64,000 nt of DNA, taken from contig CP075493.1 of the NCBI GenBank assembly GCA_021613535.1, positions 4,402,001-4,466,000 of the forward strand, in the 5' to 3' direction. Positions 9,649-19,887 of this stretch are shown here, in pieces. Position numbers and translations under genes: made by a program. Position 1 is the first letter of the stretch. Each line of letters begins with the position of its first letter. The stretch comes from Adineta vaga (taxonomy: Eukaryota; Rotifera). Under the pieces are notes generated by a model, which saw only the letters and a program-made list of their open reading frames with translations, searched no databases and had not been told where the DNA came from.

Positions 9649-12600
9649 ATGGGTACGGTTTCTTCGAAATTGAACTGGAATCATTCAACAGCGAAAATAT
9701 CATTCGAAGTTCCTGATAGCTCTCAAACAGTATCATTGGCACCTGATATACATCGTTTAGCTCTAAATCAATCTATGGCTATTGGATCTTTTTATGACGC
9801 AAAGAGTGATCGTTTTTTAGAGAGATTGCTGCTCGAAATATCGCCACAAAAACTTACATCTAAAGATGCTAAACCTATCGTACGTGTTGGAAAAGTCAAA
9901 GACAGAACTCTACCTGATATTATCAACATTGATAAAGAACTATTTTTGAGTGTATACTTCAGAATAACACCGGCAAATGGAGTCGCTTTATTAATTCAAG
10001 ATTCGTTCATTATTGATGAACACACTCGATACTTATCATATTATTATCCTACATCAAAAGAATCTTTTGCTGATAATGAATCGAACATAAAGACCTCAAA
10101 AAAATTAAAGAAATCTCTTAATAACATTGCTGTTAGTCATGTTCTCACTGAAATACAATATGGAATTCACACTGTGATGATAATTCAAGTTACACCAATG
10201 TATGCATCGAAGATTGATGAACTACTTGAAACGATTCGTAATCAATTAATCGGCACAGATACCATCATGTTAAACGAGAATGAGCAAGAGTTACTTGAGA
10301 AATATACTAGCAGGAAGATATTTTCTAATGTACCGGACCCTGTCACGTCGACACGGTTACTAGATCTCTTTGACAATTTAAGTAAATTACGAACACATTC
10401 TTCTCAATTTCCATCCATAGAATATACTTTTCGGCCGATTAGATCGATTTGTCCGTGGTATTCAGAAGAGAAAGTTAAATATATTTCGTTAGATTCATCA
10501 CTTATGAATGAGATCGAAACATATCTGAATCAATTAGAACTATGTAGAAGACAATTGCATATACCAGTCGATTCTACAATGCATACAACGATTACCAAAC
10601 ATTTTGGACAACAATACGAAGTCGTTCAAGAACAAATATCAAAAATAGAAGGATTACGGAAAAGCAGTATCACGACTCTCCGTGAGTATATTTTAGAAAT
10701 TCGTCGTGGTGATAGTAAATTAAGCGTACCATCAATGGAGCTACCTATCAATGTCGATGATCGAAAGACATTAGAGACAATCTCTAATGCTCTTCAACAG
10801 CGTGATGCACTCATCCAAAAAGTAAAGCTAATCTGCACTCTTGAAAAACAAAACGCCGTGTATTGGAATGTCAAAAATTCTGCCTTTTCAGATGATGTCA
10901 ATTTGCAAACAATTGAAGTAGAAATGCTCGAAAGAGCTCGAGGAATCCCCATATTTTGTTTCAGTGACAAGTTAAAAGATCAATTTCCGTTAGAATGGAA
11001 CGAATTTTACAAGAAATCTAACGATACACAGAATAGCAACAAAATAATATACGCTGATTTTTCTTACTGTTCATTTGAGCTATCTATAATGAAAATTTTA
11101 ACACCAGATCAAACTTGCACACAACAAAAGAATATGTTAAAAGAACCAGTTCATGATATTACGCCGTCAGCAAGCAAAAAGGTTCGTTTAGATGATACCA
11201 ATCCCTTGCCAGCAGATAATTTTATCAATCTTCTTCTCCTCGGTCCTTCTGGAGTTGGCAAGTCTACGTTCATCAATGCCATCGTCAACTATTTTCACTT
11301 CGATACTCTCGCTAAAGCTCGCTCTCACCACCCAATCGCACTCATGCCTGTTTCATTCATTATCACAGAAGGTCATCACTTTCAAGAGCGTCTCATCACA
11401 TTCGGCCAACAAGATCCAAATGAAGATCATCATCATCCAGGACAATCAGTCACGCAACAATGTCGATCATATGTCTTTTCTATCAGTAATCATACGAAAA
11501 TTCGAATCATCGATACACCTGGCATGGGTGATACTCGTGGTATTGATCAAGATGATGACAATATGCAACATATTCTGTCATTCATCTCCAATCTATCACA
11601 CATCAATGCCGTTTGTATTCTTCTCAAACCAAATGAATCAAAACTAAATGTAGTACTCCGTTCATATTTCACTCGGTTGCTTGGGTTTTTGGGTGAAAAA
11701 GTTCGTGAGAATATTGTATTTTGTTTTACGAACACTCGATCAACATTCTTTGCACCAGGAGATACAGGACCTCTGTTACGCGAAATGTTGAAATCAAGTT
11801 CAATCAAGAATATTCCATTTGAGAAAAGGAACACATTCTGTTTCGATAGTGAATCATTTCGATATTTGATTGCACGAGAAAATGATGTGAAGTTCGATGA
11901 TTATCAGAAGCAAGAATATGAACAAAGCTGGATCAAGTCATCAAAGGAATCGCAACGTCTGATTGCATATATATGCACGGATATGAAATGCTATTCAAAA
12001 GATGAATGGAAATCTATTGAACATGCTCAATTTGAAATCAATCGAATGGTTCGTCCGATGTTAGAAACAATCAGAAATACGATGCGAAATACTATAATAT
12101 TACAGAAAGATTCGCCACAACCGTTGATACAATTAGAAGCACAATCGATTGGCAAAAACATGATTGTCTGTCCGACAGGGAAACGTCGATCTAAACTGAT
12201 TAGAGGTTTTTTGATTCTCTTAAATGAACCTCATGCTTCTTTGGATCCATGTGACAGATGTTCCGGTACTCTTTCAGAACACTTTAAAATAGATTATGAA
12301 TTGAAATATAGAGATTTGGAGAAGGCTGAACAAATACCAACTATGAAAGAAATACAAACGACTGAAGAACAACTAAAACAACTGATTATAAACTTTGGTA
12401 AATTTTTCAAGAACGTCGTTCATCTTTCAGAGAAAGCCGATTCAATCTCCAACACTCTCAAGGAAATAATTGATGAAGAAGAATATCTTAGTTCGCAAAA
12501 AGAATCACGCAATTTTAATTCTTATCTGTGCCAGAAACTAAAAGTACTAAGACAAGATTACGAGAGAGTATGGACGGAACGAAGAACAATCGAAGAACCA

Positions 12601-12756
12601 ATGAAGCTACCTAATATATACGATCAGATTAAAATTGGTAGAAAGAATTCATTAGTAAATGCTCAAATGGACGCCATAAGAAAAAGTGAAGAACTATTTA
12701 TGAAAGAACACGAGAAACATATTCAGTCCACCGACATTGTCACGGGAAAATTTTAA
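9649..12756 (+). CDS. GTPase B: SNTX-like/FAT-like/thioredoxin-like/GTPase fusion
   Basis: 1035 aa, one exon, ATG at 9649. The N-terminus MGTVSSK fits the N-myristoylation consensus (Gly2, Ser6, Lys7). Residues ~40-270 resemble the stonustoxin (SNTX) MACPF/CDC-like domain: a GSFYDAKSD signature at ~47, and SHVLTEIQYG followed by a hydrophobic strand at ~163. Residues ~285-385 are a helical bundle in the FAT-domain position, ending IRRGDSKLS. Residues ~400-490 alternate strands and helices (VYWNVKNSAF, IPIFCFSDKL, IIYADFSYC) like the SNTX thioredoxin-like domain. The GTPase begins at ~525, with P-loop GPSGVGKST at ~532, DTPGMGDT and FTNTRS. A degraded Cys-rich patch (~840-880) and a helical tail follow. 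The GTPase segment 11205-12103 is a near copy of that in A. Domain boundaries are inferred from motif order; this describes homology, not proven pore formation. Confidence 0.72.
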   Translation: MGTVSSKLNWNHSTAKISFEVPDSSQTVSLAPDIHRLALNQSMAIGSFYDAKSDRFLERLLLEISPQKLTSKDAKPIVRVGKVKDRTLPDIINIDKELFLSVYFRITPANGVALLIQDSFIIDEHTRYLSYYYPTSKESFADNESNIKTSKKLKKSLNNIAVSHVLTEIQYGIHTVMIIQVTPMYASKIDELLETIRNQLIGTDTIMLNENEQELLEKYTSRKIFSNVPDPVTSTRLLDLFDNLSKLRTHSSQFPSIEYTFRPIRSICPWYSEEKVKYISLDSSLMNEIETYLNQLELCRRQLHIPVDSTMHTTITKHFGQQYEVVQEQISKIEGLRKSSITTLREYILEIRRGDSKLSVPSMELPINVDDRKTLETISNALQQRDALIQKVKLICTLEKQNAVYWNVKNSAFSDDVNLQTIEVEMLERARGIPIFCFSDKLKDQFPLEWNEFYKKSNDTQNSNKIIYADFSYCSFELSIMKILTPDQTCTQQKNMLKEPVHDITPSASKKVRLDDTNPLPADNFINLLLLGPSGVGKSTFINAIVNYFHFDTLAKARSHHPIALMPVSFIITEGHHFQERLITFGQQDPNEDHHHPGQSVTQQCRSYVFSISNHTKIRIIDTPGMGDTRGIDQDDDNMQHILSFISNLSHINAVCILLKPNESKLNVVLRSYFTRLLGFLGEKVRENIVFCFTNTRSTFFAPGDTGPLLREMLKSSSIKNIPFEKRNTFCFDSESFRYLIARENDVKFDDYQKQEYEQSWIKSSKESQRLIAYICTDMKCYSKDEWKSIEHAQFEINRMVRPMLETIRNTMRNTIILQKDSPQPLIQLEAQSIGKNMIVCPTGKRRSKLIRGFLILLNEPHASLDPCDRCSGTLSEHFKIDYELKYRDLEKAEQIPTMKEIQTTEEQLKQLIINFGKFFKNVVHLSEKADSISNTLKEIIDEEEYLSSQKESRNFNSYLCQKLKVLRQDYERVWTERRTIEEPMKLPNIYDQIKIGRKNSLVNAQMDAIRKSEELFMKEHEKHIQSTDIVTGKF
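11205..12103 (+). repeat. Near-identical GTPase segment, copy 2
   Basis: Partner of 7792-8690 (offset 3413, no indels, about 11 mismatches by eye). Its 5' edge is at the junction between the thioredoxin-like and GTPase domains of B, so the exchanged unit is almost exactly one protein domain. Confidence 0.9.
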
Positions 12757-13211
12757 ATCATATATGCGTAATAAATATCGGTATCCTTGTCTCCAGCTAC
12801 TCTTTCCCACCAAAAAATGATCGTATTCGCTGAAAAATGGATCTAAAATAAGAAATATCATTACTCTCAGATAAGAATGAATTATCAAATAATTCCATCA
12901 TTACTTTCGGTTTGTTGGTTGCGTAGGTTTTGTTATCTATAGACAAAGAAAATGATATAATTAAGATGATATGAAGAATGAATCTGATGATATTCCTAAT
13001 ACTTTTTTCTCAGGTAAGATAATTGGTGTGACTTGAGATTCTGATGAACATGATCTCTGTAAATAAGGAAATGATTAAGGAAGAAAATTATAAAATATAT
13101 TCATACTTGATGAAGAGCTATTTCGTCTTTCAAATATTCAATTTTACAATCTTGACAACTTCGAAAAGAAATCGAAATAAAAATATAATACGAAGTTTCA
13201 TCTGTCGTATA
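12757..13211. other. Convergent intergenic region
   Basis: About 455 bp between the 3' ends of GTPase B (+) and the kinase-like gene (-). No gene; only short open frames without domains. Confidence 0.5.
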
Positions 13212-15862
13212 TTAATCATTAAATACATACGTAACACAAACATGTCCGAGTCGAGTATGCATTTCTGGAAAGTTAAATCTTACTTCAGGTTGTGCAAACC
13301 AACAATCATGGATAATAGACCAAATTTGATTGTTACACATCTGCGGTCGAATTAATTTTTCTCCATTGATTATACATTGTCTTACATCATTATCATCTGC
13401 AATAGCTGCATAAGGAATGGTTCCTGTTGAATACGCTTCCCACATCAATACACCCATTGAATAGATATCAGATAGAGCAGAATATTTTCCTCCTCCGAGA
13501 ATTTCTGGCGCACAATATCGAATTGGAATTATAGTCTCCCTGTTATTTCTATTTGAAGAATCATCTTTACATGCTTGACTGAAATTTGTTATTTTTACTA
13601 AATTTTCTTTTGGTTTCGAGGAATTCATCTGAAAAACCAATATGTTTTTGCAACATAAATTGCCATGTACTATATGTTTATTGGCCATATAAATCATGGC
13701 GTCGATAATTTGTAAGAAAATATGAACAAGAACGTTTTCCTTCGGTTCATATTGTTTTTTTTGTAATAATACTTGAAGATTACCATGTGGAGCACATTCT
13801 TGAACTAATATTGTTACTCGTGGATTATTTCTAATTAAACCGAAACTGCAAATAATATGAGATTCTTCAGATTTAAATTTCAAATAGTATGGCACCTCTT
13901 GGCTAGCTGTTTTTTCATTCATAATAATCACCAGTATGGATGGAATTCTATTCGGTATCCATTCTGCTGCATGAAACACTTTTCCAAATTTACCATGAAG
14001 TTTTTCATCAATTTTAATGTGAACATCTTTTTCATATTGAAAAATTTGATCATCTCTAAAGAAGAAGACACTCTCAGATTGTATTCGGAAGGAAACAACT
14101 TACTTCAGATTGTGTGGCGACAAAAAACTTTTAATTTCTTCGAAATTGTATCGTAATGTTGGTTCATTATACCAACAACTTTTTATGATTTCCCAAATTT
14201 TTTCATTGCATAACCATGGCTTCGATAGTTTTTCTCCATTCAATTTTCGCTGTTGAACTTCACTATTCAACTGACAAGTATGATAGGGAATTTGTCCATT
14301 CGAGCATGCTTCCCACATTAATACACCCATGGAATAAACATCTGATAATTCTGAATAATTTGATCGACCAGCACTTCGAAGAATTTCCGGTGCGCAATAA
14401 CGAATGGGAAGTTTTGATCGTCTTTCTGTTGAAACAGACGGATCATTTCGTTGTGCTGATGTAAAATTAGTTAATTTCACAAGATTTTCTTCTACTATTG
14501 TATCATTCTTTTTGAAAACAAGAATATTTGCGCAACGTAAATCACCATGAACAAAGTTTTCTTTTGTAATATAGATCATCGCATCAATAATTTGTCGAAA
14601 GATTTCAATCAAAACATTTGTTAATGGTTGAAACTGATCCTTTTCCAATAGAACTTGTAGATTTCCGTATGCTGCACGTTCTTGTAAGACAAGAATTGAT
14701 TGAAGATTATTTTCAACAAAACCAAACGTATCGATAATATGAGGATGAGATTTCATTCCATTATATAATGAACATTCCCATTCATTTGGTTGTTGATTTA
14801 ATTTAATTAAAACAATGTCTTGTTCTTGTTTTGTTATCCATTGTGCTTGATACGTTTTTCCAAAACTTCCATTTAAAGATTCCTTTGCCATTTGAACATC
14901 AATATCCAAACGATATTTACATACAATGGGTAACCTTAAAGAACATATTGTATTACTGAATTGATGATACTCAAAAATCTTTCTTACTGATGTATTACTG
15001 TCGATATTTGAGTATCTGATAATTCGACAATTATCACTTCTGATAATTGTTCTTTCATTTGTACAAAATTAATTCGTTCTGTAGGCTTAAAAGACCAAGA
15101 TTTTCCCATAATCTTACAAAATTCACGATCACAATTTGATGGTGGAACTAATTTTTCATCCTTTAACTTCTTTTGTTTGACATCATCATCCGAAGAAATA
15201 GATGAATAAGGTATTTCACCTGTTGATAATGCTTCCCACATGAGAACAGCCATTGAATAAACATCTGATTTTTCCGAATAATTTGATTGAGGATTATCTT
15301 GAAGTATTTCAGGTGCACAATAACGAATTGGAATAATTGATGAATTGTCTACAGTCGAAGGAAAACGAGCTAGACCAAAATCAGTGATTTTAACTAAAAT
15401 ATTTTTTGATTTCAATGATTTGATTTGATAAACGAGAATATTTCGACAAGCTAAATCACCATGTACAATCGATTTACTAGCAATATAAATCATTCCATCA
15501 GTTATTTGAGAGAAAATTTCCAGGAACATCGATGAACAAAAATGAATTTCATTATCCATAAACATATTTGCTAGATCACCATATTTGGCATATTCCTGTA
15601 CATATATTGTTAAATTTGAAGTATTTTCTATTTCACCAAATGTACGAATAATATGATCATGATTGTTCAGCTCTCGATAAAAACGAGCTTCACGTTCAGC
15701 AATTTCTCGATTCATTTCAACAATAATCACACGTCTCTCTTTTCCAGTTATCCATTGACCAGTATAAAGAAATTTTCCCGACAGTCCATATAACATTGGT
15801 CCTCGTTGAATATCAATATCATACTGAAATTTTTCGAATTTTAATTTGGATTTAGTTGCCAT
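13212..15862 (-). CDS. Triple tandem tyrosine-kinase-like (pseudo)kinase protein
   Basis: Three exons, 15862-14988, 14934-14104 and 14055-13212, join across introns of 53 and 48 nt (donors GTAAGA and GTAAGT) with exact phase to give 849 aa. Each exon is one kinase domain of ~280 aa. Domain 1 keeps VHGDLACRN and DFGLARF, but the beta-3 Lys is Glu (VIIVEM). Domain 2 keeps the beta-3 Lys (VLIKLN) and VHGDLRCAN, but DFG is NFT. Domain 3 has Ile for the beta-3 Lys, HGN for HRD/HGD and NFS for DFG. Gly-rich loops are reduced to a single GKFG or GSFG-like turn. All three keep IPIRYCAPEIL and SDVYSMGVLMWE. Domain 3 is surely a pseudokinase, domain 2 probably, domain 1 doubtful. There is no signal peptide, membrane segment or SH2. 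It lies inside the GTPase cluster; a shared role is possible but not shown. Confidence 0.82.
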
Positions 15863-16350
15863 TCGTATTAGATGACAATATTCTTATCTTATAGAATTTT
15901 AAACTGAAAATTGGTAGTTACCTATTAAAAGAAAATAAATAGTCGTGTTTTGTTCTTATCAAATTATGCCGTCTGATATCGTTACAACACGTTTTGACTA
16001 AAATGGCTTTGTTTGTCACGTTTATAAAACGAATATATGTATTATTCTGTGAGAAAGTTACTAGTTTGAATAGTATAGACAATTCAACAGGAGAAAGAAA
16101 CAATTTTTTTCTGTAAAATTAGTAGTGTAGGTTTATAGTGATTACGACAAAGTAATAACATTTTCTTTTATTATGAAAAGAGTAAGAGAACAAACTTTGT
16201 TTTGTCAACATCATCGGCGTGATTCTCTTTTTTTTGCCTACTTGAAGTTGTATAGACGATCAACCACTCATACGACTTTATTTCTTTTTACCGGCGAAAA
16301 GAAAGCGCCATCATTATGAGGTTATTTATGTTTTGATTTATATTTGTAGA
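15863..16350. other. Divergent intergenic region with splice acceptor
   Basis: About 490 bp between the divergent kinase-like gene and GTPase C. TATTTGTAG ends one base before the ATG at 16351, so the 5' UTR of C is probably cis- or trans-spliced here. Confidence 0.5.
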
Positions 16351-19300
16351 ATGACATCAAATTCAGACGTTATTGAACGAAAAGTAGTGGATGTATCGGG
16401 TCGATTAGGTTCATTGTATGACGCAATAATCGATGATATCGTGAAACAACACTCAATTCAAGCAACTAGAACGCAAAAATTGGAAAAATCTTCTGTTTGT
16501 CAATTATTTGAAGGTAGTAGATCAAGAAATGGAATTGATTATTTCAACAAAATGGATATCGATGATGCTATGCAAACAAGTATTCTACTTGACTTGGTTC
16601 ACACATCAGGAGTGAGTTGTCTGGCTAACTATTATGACTGTATCGATCAAAATACTCGATTTTTATATTATTCATACAGAAGTAAACAGGAAGAATTAGA
16701 TATTACATCGCAAAATGTCAAAGAAATTCTTCCAAATCCATCTCTTTCAACGACCGCAACTCACGTAATAAATAAAATTGTATGGGGTTTTGAAATTTTA
16801 TGTATTATTCAAATTTCAACACAGCAATCTTCTGAAAAAATTGATGGTTTTTTAGAACGTGTCTCCAATCAGTTAAAGAACTATGAGGAATCGTTGACAA
16901 TCACTGATGATGAAAAGCAACAGATAAATGAACTGAAAACTGTTGTTGTATATGGTTCGGAAACATGCGTAGAGAATGCACATGTGCGCTTACTAGATAT
17001 TCTTTATGGTATACAAGGCTGGAAGAGACATGATAACTTTCATCATCCTCTAAAATATACGATGCGTTGTTTGAATGGACTTTATGGCTACAAACACTTT
17101 CCAAAATTAGCTGAGTTGTCTACTGACAATAATAATACTATTGAACAGATGAAATCTACAATCACATCGCTGAATGGCCCCATGAAGTATTATAAAGTAC
17201 TGTTTGACAAGTTACCTAAAGAATTTAAAAAACCAACGCTGAATCAAATGTTGAAAGACGCTAATCAGTATTATAATGCATGCGTTTCTAAATTTAAAAT
17301 AATACGACAAAATCATCACAAATTGCTAACCAGTATACGGCAAGGACAATACAATCGCTCAGAACTAAACAATTTGATGGCAGACGAACAGTATTCATCA
17401 AAAGAAATCGGCGAAATTCACAATCATATTAGAAAAACTTACCAGTTGCTATTGAAAGAAAACTTGATCGAACAACTGAGTAAAGACAATATTCGATATA
17501 TCAACGTTTTAGATCTTCAGTGCGATGGAAGAGTATCTATTACACTTGAGCGTGTTGAAAATGTAATTCGGCAGACTTTGGCAACTGGCAAGACTCATGT
17601 ATTCGTTTTACATTCTACTGATAACTTAATGCATAAAGATCGTAATCGATGGAACTCATTCTATGAACAACTAATTCTGAAACGGCAGCAAACAACAGAT
17701 ACAACTGAGTTAGTCTATGTGGATTTTACAGAGTGTTCACACATTTTAGAAGAGTTTATTACACCACGATTGCTAACGGATTTTTCATCACAAGCTTTGA
17801 GTAATTATCCTACAGATACAAATCGAAGCTTTGAACCAATATCAACAGCTTCATCGGTAACTGAAATAAAAATATTATTAATCGGCGAGAGTGGATGTGG
17901 CAAATCATCATTTATCAATGCATTTGTCAACTATCTATTCTTTGATTCTCTTCAGCAAGCTGAACAAAGTCAACCAATAGTTCTAATTCCAGTTTCATTT
18001 CTTCTGACGACTGGTGATCAATTCGAAGAGGTTACTGTTAAATTTGGTGAGGCGGATGGCAATGAAAATTTTGAACACATAGGCCAATCAGTTACACAAC
18101 AATGCAGATCTTATCTATTAGAATTAAATGACAAAATTCATTTACGTTTTATTGATACACCTGGCATGGGTGATACTCGTGGTATTGATCAAGATGAGAA
18201 AAATATTCATCATATTTTAACATATGTTAATAATTTATCCCATTTAAATGCTATTTGTTTATTACTTAAACCGAACACTTCTCGATTAAATATCTTCTTT
18301 CGTTCATGTGTTCATCAGTTATTGACTTATTTGACGCCTGTTGGATATCGGAACATCATCTTTTGTTTCACCAATGCGCGTTCGACGTTTTTCGCTCCAG
18401 GTGATACTGGTCCATTACTTCGTAAAATGCTTCAACAAGAACCGTTCACCGATGTACCATTTAGAAAAGAGAATACATTCTGTTTTGATAGTGAATCATT
18501 TCGATATCTGGCAGCTAGAAAATGTCACGTGACTTTTGATACATTTCAAATGGAAGAATATCAACAAAGTTGGACGAAATCGGTGTCCGAATCTCATCGT
18601 TTACTTCGTTTCATCAAAACACGCGACGCATATATTTTAGATGAATGTCCATCTCAAAGAAAATATACCTTTGAAATTTCTCTGCTCGCTCGACCTCTCA
18701 TGGAAACGTTACGTTTATTTATCTACAACTGGAAATTACGTGCAACTGGCCATGTGACTCAGCAAATCATACTAGAACAGTATCCTATCAACGGTAAACT
18801 ATGTACAAGTTGTGCACAGAATGACATTGTAAATGTTCATCCGTTTTGGATCGTTCAATATGGATCTGCAAAAGATAATAACAAAGAGCCATGCTTTTGT
18901 TCTGCAGAAGACAGCCAATTTTTACTTGAATACTCTGTAAAGCATTCGATTGATTCTTCTCAAGTTGATGTGTCAAGTGAAGAATTTGAAAAGAAATATC
19001 ATGGTTTTCTGTACCAATGCGATAAACTTGCGTATTTCTTCCGACAACAAGGACTTCCAAATCAAGACGACCCGTTCACATCTATCCTTGATCGATTCTT
19101 GGATGAAGAGCGTCATATTTCTGAAAAGAAATGTAACAAGGGAAAACTAAACAAGGGAATAAATGACGAATTACGTGCTATAAAACGACAACGTCAACAG
19201 AATAAAAAAAGGTTGATTGATTTGGACGAGAAATTATCATTGCATGACGTTTATCTAGTTATAAGCTCTTTAAAATCCATGCCGGAAATTCGTAATCAAA

Positions 19301-19404
19301 TTGAATGTATTCAAATAAGTCGTCGATTGAAGATGGAAGAAACTGAACATCGAGTGAAAATACCGTCAATCAATAACAAAATATTAGCTAGTATTACTGA
19401 TTGA
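16351..19404 (+). CDS. GTPase C: SNTX-like/FAT-like/thioredoxin-like/GTPase fusion
   Basis: 1017 aa, one exon. I start at ATG 16351 because the open frame upstream is just the splice acceptor TATTTGTAG. Residues ~15-240 are the SNTX-like N-terminal domain: GRLGSLYDA at ~16-24, NTRFLYYSYRS, and ATHVINKIVWGFE with a hydrophobic strand at ~135. A helical FAT-like bundle (~270-360) ends with SIRQGQYNRSE. The thioredoxin-like domain (~380-480) contains RYINVLDLQ, HVFVLHSTD and LVYVDFTEC. The GTPase follows: P-loop GESGCGKSS at ~512, DTPGMGDTRG, FTNARSTFFAPGDTGPLL and FCFDSESFRYL. A Cys/His-type module (LCTSC, then CFC) precedes a lysine-rich helical tail. There is no myristoylation motif, unlike B. 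No frame damage in 3 kb, so the gene is under selection or recent. Closest relatives in the window are B and F. Confidence 0.75.
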   Translation: MTSNSDVIERKVVDVSGRLGSLYDAIIDDIVKQHSIQATRTQKLEKSSVCQLFEGSRSRNGIDYFNKMDIDDAMQTSILLDLVHTSGVSCLANYYDCIDQNTRFLYYSYRSKQEELDITSQNVKEILPNPSLSTTATHVINKIVWGFEILCIIQISTQQSSEKIDGFLERVSNQLKNYEESLTITDDEKQQINELKTVVVYGSETCVENAHVRLLDILYGIQGWKRHDNFHHPLKYTMRCLNGLYGYKHFPKLAELSTDNNNTIEQMKSTITSLNGPMKYYKVLFDKLPKEFKKPTLNQMLKDANQYYNACVSKFKIIRQNHHKLLTSIRQGQYNRSELNNLMADEQYSSKEIGEIHNHIRKTYQLLLKENLIEQLSKDNIRYINVLDLQCDGRVSITLERVENVIRQTLATGKTHVFVLHSTDNLMHKDRNRWNSFYEQLILKRQQTTDTTELVYVDFTECSHILEEFITPRLLTDFSSQALSNYPTDTNRSFEPISTASSVTEIKILLIGESGCGKSSFINAFVNYLFFDSLQQAEQSQPIVLIPVSFLLTTGDQFEEVTVKFGEADGNENFEHIGQSVTQQCRSYLLELNDKIHLRFIDTPGMGDTRGIDQDEKNIHHILTYVNNLSHLNAICLLLKPNTSRLNIFFRSCVHQLLTYLTPVGYRNIIFCFTNARSTFFAPGDTGPLLRKMLQQEPFTDVPFRKENTFCFDSESFRYLAARKCHVTFDTFQMEEYQQSWTKSVSESHRLLRFIKTRDAYILDECPSQRKYTFEISLLARPLMETLRLFIYNWKLRATGHVTQQIILEQYPINGKLCTSCAQNDIVNVHPFWIVQYGSAKDNNKEPCFCSAEDSQFLLEYSVKHSIDSSQVDVSSEEFEKKYHGFLYQCDKLAYFFRQQGLPNQDDPFTSILDRFLDEERHISEKKCNKGKLNKGINDELRAIKRQRQQNKKRLIDLDEKLSLHDVYLVISSLKSMPEIRNQIECIQISRRLKMEETEHRVKIPSINNKILASITD

Positions 19405-19887
19405 TTTTCATATCAGTTTGTAAAATAAACGAATATCTTACTTTGTACTCATAGAGATCTTAAAATAGTGCGACATACAGTTATGTTATGAACAGTTTTA
19501 GTAGCAAGTTCTTTTTCATATTCATTATTTGTTATCTGCTCTTTGTTTAAGAGTGCTCCAAAATATCGTGCTCGAATTACTTTTATACTTACTGATATCT
19601 CATGTCAATTTGAAATGATTATTATATTTTAGGATGTAGGTGGCAAATCCGCATATCACTTACACCCTATATCTAATAAAAACTACAGAAATCATTCCAC
19701 TAATGTGTACTTTGTACGGGTTACCACTTACATATGTATGGACTACTAATAGAGAGAATAAGAACATACTGTCGATTTATTAAACAAATAATGCAGGAAA
19801 TTCTGCCTTGTTCTACTTATCAATCATTTCAAAAATAACAAAAGGAGAGCGCAATATTAGAAGTAAAAAATTTTAATTCATTCTTTG
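19405..19887. other. Convergent intergenic region
   Basis: About 480 bp between the 3' ends of GTPase C (+) and GTPase D (-). No coding signal seen. Confidence 0.5.

Noticed and set aside
13212-15862. Three separate kinase genes
   Set aside because: Stops between the frames fall inside 48-53-nt GT..AG introns and phases match exactly; the inner frames have no ATG before their Gly-rich loops.
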